Source of the DNA: Ovis canadensis
Lineage: Eukaryota > Chordata > Mammalia > Artiodactyla > Bovidae
Length of the DNA stretch: 64,000 bases
Direction of reading: 5' to 3'
NCBI RefSeq assembly: GCF_042477335.2
Contig: NC_091245.1
Location: 112,936,501-113,000,500 of the forward strand
This document shows positions 1 to 11,860 of this stretch, one piece after another. Below the pieces are notes generated by a model, which had not been told where the DNA came from, searched no databases, and worked only from the letters and a program-made list of their open reading frames with translations. Both the position numbers and the translations under genes were made by a program. Within the stretch, counting starts at the first letter, position 1. Each line of letters begins with the position of its first letter.

Positions 1-1056
1 ATCCAGGTGGACACTGAGAGCTTTCTCTCTTGATACTCCACAGGCTCTAAAAGACACGAGTTAAAGGCCACCTCTTAGCACAGTGTTCAGATCTGAGAAT
101 TTCGTGGACCTCTGTATTTTCCAAGTGAAAACACATGAGTGTACAAGGCTGATAAGAGTGGTGATGGTTTGGCTTTTTCTTTGTACCTTTCTTTCTGGAA
201 AAATACACACACAAAAAATGTTTTTAATTGAACATCGACCGTCATCACCATTTCCTAGAAAAAAACACATTTTAAAAACAAAATTGGAAATGATCATCTC
301 AGAATACATAAAATCTTCAGTTGAAATAAATTGCTTTCACAGTGACACTGCTTTACCTTTGAATTTCTCATTTTCTCACACAAACTAGTGAACGTTTACT
401 ACAGATGAACAAATGTAGACACCACACATGGGAGGATAAGTCAGTACAAACCACCCCGCTGCTTCAAGCTTCCTCTATCATTCCTATTCCAGCGGCACTC
501 CTCTGTTCTCAGATTCTTCCTTCAGCTATAATAGAACTGATCCATTCCTCCACAGTGATGTCACATACCTAATACATAACTTTATTATACCACTGATCAT
601 ATCTCAAGCCTTGGGAAAAGACTGAACCTTTTGTTACTGTTGTTGTTAAGCCAACATTTCCTGTCTTTGTAGGTTCAAAGCACTGATTTACACAAAGTAC
701 GAGACAGATTGGTAAAGGAACTAAAACACTGCCCAAGAAGAAAACTCCAAAGAAAACTTACGCTTTTAGTGTGTTCTCTTATTACTTCTAAGACATAACT
801 TTTCATAGTTTGACATCTTCCATTTCATTCTGCATTTCATCCTACGTGGTGTGAAGTTAAGGAGCAGCCTACAGTTGACAGCATCTGGGGAAATGGTACA
901 AGTAACATTAGGGACATCACGCCTTCTAACCAGCTTCATCCAGTCACAGCCAGTGACTGTGTCCCATTCATTCTGCCTCCTGCTTCCTCTTTAATCTGTT
1001 TCCCACACCACCGCCCTTAAGCCTCACTGCCCCTGACATTTGATTAGTTCAGGTCT
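1..1056. other. Unique-looking non-coding stretch
   Basis: No gene, RNA or recognisable repeat family is seen here. The open frames (about 100 codons at 83-388) have no recognisable protein motif and are compositionally unremarkable. Position would place it downstream of the intelectin cluster. In other mammals CD244 and SLAM-family genes flank this cluster, but nothing here can be assigned to them. Confidence 0.4.
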
Positions 1057-1068
1057 AGGTCAGTTGCA

Positions 1069-1381
1069 GGGCTTCCCTTGTGGCTCAGCTGGTAAGGAAT
1101 CTGCCTGCAATGCAGGAGACCTGGGTTCGATCCCTGGGTTGGGAGGATCCCCTGGAGAAGGGAAAGGCTACCCACTCCAGTATTCTTGGGCTTCCCTTGT
1201 GGCTCAGCTGGTAAAGAATCTGCCTGCAATGTGGGAGACCTGGGTTTGATCCCTAAGTTGGGAAGATCCCCTGGAGAAGGGAAAGGCTCCCCACTCCAGT
1301 ACTCTGGCCTGGAGAGTTCCATGAACTGTATCGTCCATGGGGTCGCAAAGAGTCGGACACGACGGAGCAACTTTCACTTTC
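1069..1381 (+). repeat. Bov-tA SINE, tandem pair
   Basis: Two head-to-tail tRNA-Glu-derived units. Each starts with the TTCCCTTGTGGCTCAG box and holds the GGTTCGATCC-type B box; the second runs on into the Bov-A part ending in the GTCGGACACGAC motif. The array is bounded by a 12-nt target-site duplication (AGGTCAGTTGCA at 1057-1068, AGGTCAGTTACA at 1382-1393), so the pair inserted as one event. Confidence 0.9.
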
Positions 1382-1620
1382 AGGTCAGTTACAAGGCGTT
1401 TAACTAGAGCTAATACAAAACCTGTCTCAAAGCGACTTGAACAAAAAGCATATACATCACCTCATGAACCAGGGAATTCAGAGGCAAGGCAGTTTCAGGC
1501 TTGACTGACTTGGCACCAGCTCAGCGTCTTCAAGGACCCGGGCACTTTCAGCCTCTCTACGCTGGCTAATCCTCCGGCTGAGGGTAAAATGTCTGCTGAC
1601 GTGCCATACTTTTCTAGGTC

Positions 1621-3566
1621 TGTGCTTGCTCACTCAGTTGTGTCCAGCTCTTTGCAACCCTTATGGACAGCTGCCGGGGGCCAGCGTGAGGAACTCCGCC
1701 CATGGCAAAGGTCATGAGGAAGGAGGCTTGGCATACGCAAAGGCGTGATCAAGCCTCAGGAAACCCCCTGTTCCCGAGCATCTAACCCCCAAACCAGAGT
1801 CTGTTTTATGTTCTCACCTACACCTCTGACTTTACGGGGGGCTCTCCGCCATAACCGTTTCTCTCGGAGAAGGAGTAAACGTGCAGCTCCAAGGCAATAA
1901 AAATTCCTGGGTGTGACAAGAGTGTTTCAGCTTACGGACTCCTCTGAAGGTTGTCTAGCCCACCTGCATAGGTTCGTCCGGCCACATGTGATTGTTTACA
2001 GCCTCCCAATCTGAGAGGCACGAGATGTTTTAGACTTACTAAAGGCAAATTCTTTTGGGGAGTTAGAAATTATTAGTATAGTGTGTTGGTTAGGAATTAT
2101 ATTGGTGAAGGGTTCTTCATTTGTTGTGGCAATAATTGCTGCTAATTCCCTGCTCTGGGTGGGACAAGGATGTTTCAGGTCAAACCTCTCTGCTGACAGA
2201 CTAGCTTGTGTGACAGGATTATCCATACTGCTGCCACTAGGCACATGATTGTTTACTACCTCTCAACCATAAACAGCACAGAGAGTTTTGGAGTATTTTG
2301 AGAGTCTTAATTAGCATAGGGCTTTTTCTTCTTGTTGATCAATGATTGCCACCAGGCCTCCATATCCTTAGGCACCTGGGAATATATTAATCAATGTATT
2401 TGGAATATAGCAAAGGAAATATAGTAGTTTTTGATGTTAGCAATACTAGACTTTTTGAGTTAATGGATTTTCTCTTTTGTAATAGATCACTGTACTTTGT
2501 TATAAATCACTGTGTCCTTGCTATGTAAAAATGTAACTCTATCATATCTTAAGACTAAATAGATCTTAAGGGGAGCATTGGTGAAAGGATTTTCATTTGT
2601 TGGGCTGATGTTTGCTGCTAAATCTCCATGTTCCCTACACTTATAATGAATATAACTAGCATATAGGAAGAAATAAGTATTAACCTTTAAGCATATAGGA
2701 GAAATAAGTATTAACCTTTAAGATTAATCATGTCAACCTTGGGTTAAATAAATTCCTTTCTTGATTGTAACTCACTACACCCTCACCCTATAGGAATGTA
2801 ACTTTATTTGGAGGGTGGTGCCTGGTTTAAGAAAAAACACCCTTGGAAGAAATAAGTTTTTTGGTTATCAGAAAGAAAGGATCATAAAATGTCAGCAGGT
2901 CTCACTCATGGCCAGAAGATGATGTAATATCCCTAAGACCTTTTTTATACATTTATGTGAAGCACCTGATTTTGATAAAGGTCAGGACTGCTGACCCCCA
3001 TGTGACTCTGTATTCATCCCTATGTGTAACAAAAGGTATATAAGCAAACCCAAAAATAAAGAAATCGGATCAGTTTCCGGAAAGACTGATTCCCCCATGT
3101 CGCTTCTTTCTTGCTCCCGTTTTTCTGGCTGAATTCCCATCTGGAGCATGGATGCTATTCCACGTAATCCAGGTTATTCAGCCTCCACTGATCTCCCTAC
3201 TACACTATCCATTTCTAATCTCTCTATATCTGTGATTAAATATGTATTTTTCCAAAGACGCCGACTCCGTCCCAACCTTCGAATCACCCTGGATCCACCG
3301 GGGCTGGACCCCGGCAGACAGTAACCTGCCAGGCGCCTCTGTCCATGGGGATTCTCCAGGCAAGAATACTGGAGTGGGTTGCCAATACTGGAGTGGGTTC
3401 CTTTCTCTAAGGGATCTTCCCAACTCAGGGATTGAATCAGGGTCTCCCGCCTTGCAGGCAGATTCTTTACCATCTGACCCACCTCACACAGCAAAGAATC
3501 CCCATGGACAGAGGAGCCTGGCGGGCTACACTCCAGAGTTGGACACGACTAATAATTTGACTTTCC
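1621..3566 (-). repeat. Bov-A2-type SINE split by an LTR
   Basis: Antisense Bov-A sequence runs 1621-1671 and resumes at 3317 in register (5' half ends at the word before 'CTGTCCATGGG', 3' half continues it). The 3' part continues through antisense tRNA-related sequence and ends with a sense-oriented Bov-A scrap at about 3488-3560, so the host SINE was already composite. The intervening 1.6 kb is a retroviral LTR. Confidence 0.8.
1672..3316 (+). mobile_element. Solo LTR of a ruminant endogenous retrovirus
   Basis: The element starts TGCCGGGG and ends CCCCGGCA, an inverted terminal repeat of the TG...CA kind. It is flanked by a 6-bp duplication (GACAGC before, GACAGT after). A TATA-like box and an AATAAA signal lie near 3040-3060, as expected for the U3/R part. 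The terminal sequence and 6-bp duplication suggest a class II (ERVK-like) family. No internal coding region is seen, so this is a solitary LTR and a fossil. Age: after the ruminant SINE it landed in; the near-identical duplication suggests moderate age. Confidence 0.75.
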
Positions 3567-3583
3567 AGGTCTACCATGACACA

Positions 3584-3960
3584 ATACCACAGACTCATAA
3601 GGAGAAGGGAACTTAAACAACAGACTTCTTTTTCTCTCAGAGTTCTGGAAAGTAGAAGTCCAAGGTCAAGTGTTGGCAGGTCCCGTCTCTTCAGAGGCCT
3701 CCTTCTTGATCTGCAAATGGCCCGCTTCTCACTGTGTCCTCACGTGGCCTTTTCTCTCTGCGTGCATCCCTAGCCATGTGCTTGCACTTAAAGGGGTACA
3801 AATGAATGGATTAGATCCACACTAATGGGCTCATTTTAAGTACATAATCTCTTTAAAGGCCTGACCCTCAAATGCAGTCATGTTCTGAGGTACTTAGGAT
3901 TACGGTTCTGGTGTGAATTTGGGGAGAACAAAATACAGCCTATAATAATCTATAAGACTA
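3584..3960. repeat. Old interspersed repeat, family uncertain
   Basis: The run 'CTCAGAGTTCTGGAAAGTAG' followed by 'CAAATGGCCCGCTTCTCACT' and 'CTCACGTGGCC' resembles a common, diverged mammalian interspersed repeat. I cannot name the family with confidence from memory. Confidence 0.4.
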
Positions 3961-4079
3961 AAACACATCTAGAGGGAAAAGGAGATTCTCTTCCTCTGGC
4001 TATTCTTGAGAAGAAATGAAGGTTTTCCCGGAGGCCCCAGTACACTTTTCCTCATTTCTCATTGGCCAGAGACAGGACA

Positions 4080-6310
4080 CATGACCACTCCTGAATCAGC
4101 CTTTGGCCAGGAGTGAAACAATCTTTATTGCTTCAGATTAATCCTCCAGGATGATGCTGGTGACCACAGGTCAAGGACCAGCTGAAGCCCCCCTGCCTGA
4201 AATGGCCTCCTGCCCTTTCCTAATCTTCTGTGTCGGTGTTGGCCCACTGCAACACCTTCCCCACACTGCTGCCAGCAAGGGTCCTTGCAAAGCAGAAGCA
4301 AATCCACAGTCCCAACAAAATTCCCACGTCTTCAGCTAGAGCACCAGGCTAAGACTCCACACCAGGGAGGTTGGATCAGTTACAATAGGCCACTCCAAAC
4401 ACACTGGCGTAACAAAGAACAATCACTTCTTTTGCTCCTGAGTCTACAGTTTGAGCAGAGCTCAGTGGGGATGGCTTGTTCCTACTGCACGTTATGTCAC
4501 TGGGACATTTGAAGGGCTTCTCTCTCCTCGCTTCCCTCAGTGACCTTCCTTCCCAATACCTCAATTTTACCTTCTCTTTCCTGACTCTCTCTAGATTCTC
4601 TCTCTCTTTGCTTTTTTCAATCCCCTGAGCCCTCCCAACTTTTCTCCTTCCTCTCTCTCTGCCCACGTTTGTCCTTGCTTTTCATGTGGAATTAACTGTC
4701 ATCACCCACTCACTGTCCCATTCTAGACACTGCACCTGGGACTTGGGACAGATTTCGGGTCAGTCCTCTGCCTCATCCGTGTCTCTTTCAGAATCAGTAT
4801 AAAGAGGCAGGCAGAATAATCACAAATCACAAAGCTTCTAATATTTTTCATCTCTCCCATTTTTTCCTACTCCTCATCTCTCTGCATTGGCAGGTCCACA
4901 GTCAAGAGTTAACACTTTCATCTTTGCCTCAGGTTTCCAAGTGTGGAGGACCCAGGCTAAGATAAACACCAAAGAAATGCTTCTGAAGACAGGCTGCGAG
5001 GATGGACTTTAGAGTCAAAGTGCTCACAAATCTGAAAGGAAGAGTGACCCGTTGCTGCTGGTCAGTGGGATTGTATGAACGCAGGGTGCTTGCCCTCTCC
5101 ACCTTTCTCTTCCCCATTTTGTGCCTTTGTGCCCTGTAGATCAATTTCTCTCACGCTGAACATCCCTGTGCACCAGAAAATAGGAAACAGGGAGAAAAGT
5201 TAAGACGGAAATTGTAGAAAAAGAAGCAAGAAACTGTTAGAGTACTGATCATGAAGAGAAGCAGGGGAAAGTGAGGGAACTATTAGGAGCTAGCGACTGC
5301 AGCCAAGGGATCATCCCAATACAGGACAACCTAAAACAGGGAGACAGGGTGGAATTTGAGGCTGGACTGTGCGTAATGACAGGTTGGAAACTGTTGGAAT
5401 GTGGAGGAGGTTTGGAAGAATTAAAAGAAGGAATAAATAATTGATTCTGAGAGACTTGCTGTTTTGAATTTAGATGCATCACCAAAGAGCAGTCCTTTTC
5501 AACAGAACTCAAAATGTACTTTAGGCTAAAAGAGAAAATCGACAGTATGTGTGTGCATAGAGAGAAAATGAAATTTTTCCCCCTTCCTCACCTCACATCC
5601 AGCCCAGCTTCTCCAAGTGACTTTTTATGTCTTATGCTAAAAAGAAAACTTCACTGTAAAAATTAGCACATACAGAGAAGGATATAAAACAAAAATACAC
5701 CATTTAATGAATTTTAAAAAGCAAAAACTATGGATTCACTAACCTCCATAAGAAATAAAATTTTGTCAGGACTGCAAACTTGTTCCTTCCAGATGACAAA
5801 TCCCTTCTGAGACGTATTCTCCAAGATCATTTGCAGGTACAAAAGCCTCCAATCGGTAGAAAAAGTTAATAACCACATGCTGACACAGGCAGAGTCCGAG
5901 TCACTGAAACCAGAAGGCTGACGATATTGGCCCTCAATTACCTCACAAGCAACCAATCAGAAGAATGTCCTCTAGCTGATCCTGCAACTCACAGCATTCT
6001 TCCTCAGCCTGTCTTGAAAACCCTTTCCCTGAAAACCAGTGGGGAGATCAGAGGCAATGGGTGGGGGGAGGAGGGTGACGCTAGCTACCCAGACTTCTCG
6101 CTGTCACCTGCAGTAGACGCTGCATGTCCCTTCACCATAATCCTGTGTCGTAGATTGGCTTTTGCGCACACAGCCCAGCAGACTCAAGTGTGGTTCAGTA
6201 ACCCTTGACATGACAAGACAGAATTAAGGCAAGAGGTAACTAGAATAAACAGAGGAAGGAAAAATAAATTAGCAGGAAGGAAAATCAGGAATGAGCTAGT
6301 AAGGAACAAA
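4080..6310. other. Non-coding part of duplication unit 1, VDAC2 side
   Basis: This block is collinear with about 14.8-19.0 kb of unit 2 once the later insertions there are removed. For example, 4931-5180 matches 15196-15440, and 5800-6220 matches 17800-18060 plus 18800-18970. No ORF in it keeps a recognisable domain. A polypyrimidine run lies at 4520-4680. Nothing identifies a gene. Confidence 0.55.
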
Positions 6311-6926
6311 TTTTCCTTTCTTGGAACTTATTTTCTTCTTTTCCTCCTTTTCTTTCCTTTTATTGAGCTCCAAAATCACTGCAGATGGTGGCTGCAGCCA
6401 TGAAATTAAAAGACACTAGCTTCCTGGAAGAAAGGCTATGACCAACCTAGACAGCATATTAAAAAGCAGAGACATTACTTTGTCAACAAAGGTCCATCTA
6501 CTCAAAGCTATGATTTTTCCAAGAGTCATGTATGGATGTGAGAGTTGGACCATAAAGAAAGCTGAGCACCGAAGAACTGATGCTTTTGAACTGTGGTGTT
6601 GAAAAGACTCTTGAGCATCCCTTGGACTGCAAGGAAGTCAATCCTGAATATTCATTGGAAGGACTGATGTTGAAGCTGAAGCTCCATAATTTTGGCCACC
6701 TGACATGAAGAACTAACTCATTGGAAAGACTCTGTTGCTGGGAAAGATTGAAGGCAGGAGGAAAAGGGGATGACAGAGGATGAGATGGTAGGATGGCATC
6801 ACTGGGTCAATTGACATGAGTTTGAGTAAGTTCTGGGAGTTGGTGATGGACAGGGAAGCCTGGTGTGCTGCAGTCCACGAGGTCACAAAGAGATGGACAT
6901 GACTGAGCAACTGAACTGAACTGACT
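6311..6926 (+). mobile_element. BovB LINE, 3' fragment
   Basis: Sense BovB from the end of the reverse-transcriptase ORF (start at GGCTCCAAAATCACTGCAGATG-like text near 6366) to the family terminus of CTGAACTGAACTGA. It is flanked by AAGGAACAAA at 6301-6310 and AAGAACAAA just after the end, a probable target-site duplication. The matching position in units 2 and 3 is empty, so it is private to unit 1. The coding frame is broken. Confidence 0.88.
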
Positions 6927-6985
6927 AAGAACAAAGATTTAATAAGGAGGTTAAAAAAATAGAAGACACCAGAAAAACAAAACAA

Positions 6986-7244
6986 ATGCAGTTAAAACTG
7001 GAGCAAAGCAACCTTGAACTGTACTGGTCCACTTACACGTGGGTTTATTTTCCAATATTAAAGAATATAGACTACACAGTTCATGACGCTGAACCTGCAC
7101 GTGTGAACCACAAACACAGGGGAACCTCAGAGGTGGAGGAATTATGGGTACAGATGATCAACTATAACTTACATGTGGATTCTAGACTCTGAGGAAGAAT
7201 GGTGCCCACAACCCACATGTTGTGCAAGGGTCAGCTGTACATTA
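6986..7244. repeat. Tigger/MER-like DNA transposon relic, unit 1
   Basis: A short non-autonomous element whose two ends are related as inverted repeats (CAGTTGACCC-type left end, GGGTCAACTG-type right end, both decayed here). It precedes the VDAC2 retrocopy in all three units, so it predates the duplication. Confidence 0.55.
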
Positions 7245-7264
7245 ACAGTAGCTTACCAACTACT

Positions 7265-8500
7265 ACACAAATCAGGTTTAGCCAAGAACAGCTATGAGGC
7301 TTTCCGTCCACCCCTCTCCAGGCCATCTGCCTCTCAACCCATAGCAAGCCCATGGCCTCAGCTGTGGCTGCACGCTGTCCTTCAGGAGACACCAGACTAC
7401 CCCTTCTCATAGTCTTGTCCTGAAACCAACACACTGAGCTGTGGGTAAACAATGTGTATTTCTCTGTCATGGGCTGACCTTGGCAAATCTGCCAGAGAGA
7501 TTTTCAGGGAAGGATTGGTTTCCGATTGTCTGGAAGAGAAAACAAAATCATGCATGGCCACAGAATTTTCAACACCTGGATGATCTAATATAGACACCGG
7601 TCAAGTTCCCGGGACTGGAGAAAGGAATGGCTACCCACTCCAGTATTCTTGCCTGGAGAACCCCAGGGGCAGAGGTGCCTGGCAGTCCACACTGCATGGG
7701 GTCGCAAAGAGTCAGACATGCCTGAGTGACTATCACAAGTCCCTGGGAACTTGGAAACCAGACACATATGCAGTGTGACCTGTCACAGAGCAGTGCAACC
7801 CTGACAGAGCTCTGGGGCAGGACCGAATTACCAGTGAGGACCAGACTTACAAGGCTTGAGTCTGGGATTTGGTGCTGCCTTCTCACACTACCATGGTAAA
7901 GAGGAGTGGTAACATCAAGTCTTCTTACAAGAGGGAGTCTATACACCTTGGTTGTGATGTTGACTCAGATTTTGCTGGACCTGCAATCCATGGTTCAGCT
8001 GTGTTTGACAGTGAGGGCTGGCTTGCTGGGTTCCATGACCTGGGACAGTGCAAATCAAAGCTAACAAGGAATAGCTTTTCAGGGCACTACAGGACTGGGG
8101 ACTTTCAGCCAAACACAACATCACTGATTCTGGGGACAGAATGTGAAGTATCAATGTATCAGAAAGAAATTCATCTTGACATTTGGGTGAATGTTGCTTA
8201 GACATTAGGTACCAGCTGCACTCATTTGGGCATTAAAACTAAATATCACTTGGATCTCACTGCTTCTGTTTCTGAAAAAAACCAACAACTCTAGTTTAGT
8301 TGGAGTAGGCTATACTCAGCCTCTGTGCAAACCTAACACTGTCCTGGTAAACAGGAAGAGCATACCGCCTGGAGGCCACGAACTTGACCTTTCTCTGGGG
8401 TTGGAAGTTCATCCAGCTGTAGAAACCTCTGGGAAGGGATATCAGAAGATTGGGTCTTAACACAATTGCTCTGTGACCAGTAGGATTAACTACCCCTCCT
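7265..8500 (+). pseudogene. VDAC2: VDAC2 processed pseudogene, unit 1
   Basis: This is an intronless retrocopy of the mitochondrial outer-membrane porin VDAC2. Frame 7869-8201 reads KSSYKRESIHLGCDVD, then DFAGPAIHGSAVF and EGWLAG, matching the VDAC2 beta-barrel rather than VDAC1 or VDAC3. Upstream text at 7440-7560 matches the N-terminal SYADLGKAARDIF and KLDVKTKS region out of frame. Downstream text at 8340-8420 matches the C-terminal NAGGHKVGLALELE end. Several frameshifts and stops break it. A Bov-A SINE interrupts it at about 7612-7737. No introns are present although the functional gene has them. Copies in the other two units sit at the same relative place, so the retrocopy predates the segmental duplication. 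Confidence 0.88.
7612..7737 (+). repeat. Bov-A SINE inside VDAC2 retrocopy
   Basis: A sense Bov-A body runs from 'CTGGAGAAAGGAATGGCTAC' to 'GTCAGACATGCCTGAGTGAC'. Related sequence on both sides (CAAGTTCCCGGGA before, CAAGTCCCTGGGA after) is the likely target duplication. Units 2 and 3 lack it. Confidence 0.85.
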
Positions 8501-8502
8501 GG

Positions 8503-8738
8503 GCTTCCAGGTGGTGCTAGCGGTAAAGAACCCACCTGCCAATGCAGGAGGCATAAAAGATGCAGGTTCGATCCCTGGCTCAGGAAGATCCCCTAGAGGA
8601 GGGCATGGCTACCCACTCTAGCATTCTTGCCTGGGAAATCTCATGGGCAGAGGAGACTGGCAGACTACAGTCCATGAGGAACCAAAGAGTTGGACTCAAC
8701 TGAAGCGACTTAGCATGAACGCACACACCCCTGAACCC
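8503..8738 (+). repeat. Bov-tA SINE
   Basis: A tRNA-derived head (GGGCTTCCAGGTGGTGCTAG, B box GGTTCGATCCC) is joined to a Bov-A body ending in TTGGACTCAACTGAAGCGAC. It lies just 3' of the unit 1 VDAC2 retrocopy and is absent from the matching point of unit 3. Confidence 0.88.
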
Positions 8739-8983
8739 CAGTGATCAAAACAAAGGATGATCTACACAACAACTGTATTTTAAATGTTTAGAGAATTTCA
8801 TATTACCTGGTCTCTGGTGAAATTGGTTATCTATCTAGTTATCAATGCCACATTCATGGAGCATTTTTAAATGCATTCACCTTGCATTTTTAAATCTATT
8901 TAACTGTTAAATGTACTAACCACCAAAATGAAACTGACCTTTGTGAAAATTGTTTTTAAAAAAGTAAAGACAAAACCTTCTCT

Positions 8984-9120
8984 CCAGGGTTTCTCAACCA
9001 TAGCACTCTTGATGTTCTAGATCGCTCTGCATTTGGGGAAGGCGTCCTGTACTGTCCGGTGTTTCACAGCAGGAGCTGGGCTCTGCCCAGTAGTGCTCGT
9101 GTCACCCCATATCAACTGGT
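8984..9120 (-). repeat. MER5A-like hAT relic, unit 1
   Basis: The text CAGGGTTTCTCAACCATAGC and the following degenerate sequence resemble the right end of MER5A in antisense. The duplicate in unit 3 (from 50296) is longer and clearer. Confidence 0.5.
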
Positions 9121-9184
9121 GTCTGCATTGGATGCATCAAGAGGCAGTCTTCACCTGGGGATCTGAGGATTTCTCCTGGTTCAC

Positions 9185-9640
9185 TTCAGCTCAGTTCAGC
9201 CACTCAGTCGTGTCTGACTCTTTGTGACCCCATGAATGCAGCAGGCCAGGCCTCCCTGTCCATCACCAACTCCCGGAGTCCACCCAAACCCATGTCCATT
9301 GAGTTGGTGCTGCCATCCAACCATCTCATCCTCTGTCATCCCCTTCTCCTCCTGCCCTCAATCTTTCCCAGCATCAGGGTCTTTTCAAATGAGTCAGTTC
9401 TTCACATTAGGTGGCCAAAGTATTGGAGTTTCAGCTTCAACATCAGTTCTTCCAATGACACCCAGGACTGATCTCCTTTAGGATGGACTGGTTGGATCCC
9501 CTTGCAGTCCAAGGGACTCTCAAGAGTCTTCTCAACACCACAGTTCAAAAGCACCAATTCTTTGGTGCTCAGCTTTCTTTATAATCCAGCTCTCACTCTC
9601 ATCCATACATGACCACTGGAAAACCCATAGCCTTGACTAG
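9185..9640 (-). mobile_element. BovB LINE, 3' fragment, antisense
   Basis: Starts with the reverse complement of the BovB terminus (CAGCTCAGTTCAGCC) and runs back into the end of the RT ORF, ending near 'CATACATGACCACTGG'. The frame is broken. Confidence 0.88.
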
Positions 9641-10127
9641 ACCTGGTAGATCAGGTCAAATTTGAGCCAAGGTGGAGGACACTCAGCTAGTTGTCAGTAA
9701 ATTGCTTGATGTTGTGTGAACCTACCCCAACACATAGATGTTGCAATTAGTACTAAAATTATTTTAGGGACACTGCCCTAAGGGATAAAGGACATGGCAG
9801 GTGTGACCTCAATCTTTTTTCCCTGCTGAATCTGAATAATAGTTATCTTTTCTGCTCTAAGATGTTTATGTTGAGGGCTTGATTGGATTGACCAATGATG
9901 GTAGGGTAGGAAAATTAAGGAATGGCATCCCCTGATCTTTAACTCCCTCAGGGAATCCAAAGAAAGAGGAGCAAACTTGTGTCTGGGACCCAAGACTTGA
10001 AGTTCCAAACTCAGAACATTTAAAATGGAAATCAACCCAAAGAAGGCATTATTTTAAAACGTCCTTTTAGGTCTCAGTCAATTTGCAAAATGAATTCAGA
10101 GAAACTCAGAACCACAAAGTGATGTAA
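9641..10127. other. Downstream flank of intelectin copy A
   Basis: This is non-coding and collinear with 25080-25616 and 51690-52232 downstream of copies B and C. That shows the duplication extends past the gene end on this side. No further feature is seen. Confidence 0.5.
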
Positions 10128-10133
10128 TTTATT
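10128..10133 (-). promoter_or_regulatory. Poly(A) signal of intelectin copy A
   Basis: AATAAA on the minus strand, about 90 nt past the stop codon. It is conserved in position in copies B and C. Confidence 0.7.
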
Positions 10134-10223
10134 CCCTTCTCTCTTTGATAGCATTCTATTTTTCCATCTCTGAGGGTCTGGGCTTAGGAGCTGGGTTCCA
10201 CGTCTCACACCGCACAGCTCTCA

Positions 10224-10436
<213 letters not shown>

Positions 10437-10856
10437 CTAATCAGAATCTTTAGTCTGTTCCTAGAATCTTTAGTCTGTTCCTACCTGGCTTTGTTCCCCC
10501 GTCCATAAAACCCACTCCTCCAGTAGACTCTGAAACAATGTACTTCTCTGAATTCCTTTTGAACCTCCCTCATATTAACCCTCAGGCCTGCTAGCCTACC
10601 TTTCCCCATAAACGCTTTTCCTCAGGGCTCTGGCCACACCTCACTATCTGGATGATGGCTCATCTTCATAAACCAGGGCCCCTTGTTTATGTGACTACCA
10701 CAGGTGACACCTTATGAAGCTTGCCATCATGCGTTTATATCTCTATCCCAGTTCATCTGAGTCCCTTAATGACCCTGTCAGCTATGCATGTCTAGTATCT
10801 ATTGCTAGTATCATACACTTCGAAAGAATCAGTTTTTGCAGGGGGACATGCAAATG

Positions 10857-11010
10857 GGGCTTTCCAAGTGTCCCAATGGTAAAGAATCTGCCTACCAATG
10901 CAGGAGACGCCAGAGACAGGAGTGGGATCCCTGGGTTGGGAAGATCCACTGCAGTAGGAAATGGCAACCCACCCTGATATTTCTGCCTGAAAAATTCCAA
11001 GGACAGAGGA
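10857..11010 (+). repeat. Bov-tA SINE, decayed
   Basis: A sense Bov-tA with head GGGCTTTCCAAGTGTCCCAA and the GGATCCCTGGGTTGGGAAGA core, cut off in the Bov-A part. It lies in intron 7 of intelectin copy A and is absent from copies B and C. Confidence 0.8.
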
Positions 11011-11559
11011 CAAAAATTCCATGCACAACTCATGGCACATGCAAATGGGCACAGATGCACGGGATAAGGCTCCATGGAAGCCAGAGTGGGGTAACACCCT
11101 ACCCTCCAAAGCACACGTCTGTATTATCCTCTGAACATAAGCGAGAGGCCCTTCCACAAGGCCGTAGCTGCTGCCTCTTGACTGACACATGGACAAACTG
11201 ATAATTGAAGGGGGAAGTGAAGATGTCCTTGACCTCAGGGTCACATTTCTCAGAGTGACAGGTGTGGGAGGAAAGTGCGCTAAGTGAACTTTATTATTCT
11301 TAGAGCTCTGACTCCCTCTTTCCCCTCCCCCTGAGGCAGAAAATGACCCTCAAAGACAGTCTCCAGTCACCCCAGCTATGGTGCTCTCTTCTACAAGACT
11401 GGGAAAGCAACAAAAATGTAAACCTCCTATAAGTTAATATGAATATTTGAGAATAACTTCATGACCTCACTATATGGAAATACTTCTTGAACACAATATA
11501 GAAGTACTAATCATACATGAGAATACAAACAAATTAGACTTCAGTACAGGAAATTATGT

Positions 11560-11860
11560 CCAGTGGTCAAAAGATAAAAGGTTTCAATTATGAAATAGGT
11601 CCTGAGGATATATTGTACAGAATGGTGACTAATACTATATTGTACATTGACGAGTTGTGAGAGAATAGATATTAATTTCTCATCACAAGAAAAAAAATTG
11701 TAACTACATATGCTTGTGGGTATGGACTAGATTTATTATACCAATCACATGCAATGTATAAAAATATAGAATTATTATGGTATAAACTTGAAATTAATAT
11801 AATGTTAAATGTCAGTTGAATTTCAATTAAAAAGTGATAGTAACACTTTAAAAATTATGT
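11560..11860 (+). repeat. Old L1 3' end in intron 7, copy A
   Basis: The text TTCTCATCACAAGAAAAAAA, then 'AAAATATAGAATTATTATGG' and 'TTGAATTTCAATTAAAA', matches the 3' end of the old mammalian L1MA/L1MB type. The same fragment is at 27990-28275 and around 54180 plus 57498-57775 in copies B and C, so it is ancestral to the duplication. Confidence 0.65.

Noticed and set aside
1100-1150. tRNA gene from A/B-box-like text
   Set aside because: The B-box text belongs to tRNA-derived SINE heads. No full cloverleaf tRNA is seen here or in the other SINEs.
1069-1381. Two near-identical repeats as a possible CRISPR-like array
   Set aside because: They are tandem Bov-tA SINE units inside one target-site duplication; there are no spacers or cas genes.
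4929-5144. Possible exon of a SLAM-family gene next to ITLN
   Set aside because: Considered because CD244 neighbours ITLN in mammals and the block is duplicated, but no Ig-domain residues or paired splice sites could be found.
7869-8201. 110-codon VDAC2-like ORF as a functional gene
   Set aside because: Only a fragment of an intronless, multiply broken retrocopy that is repeated in all three units.
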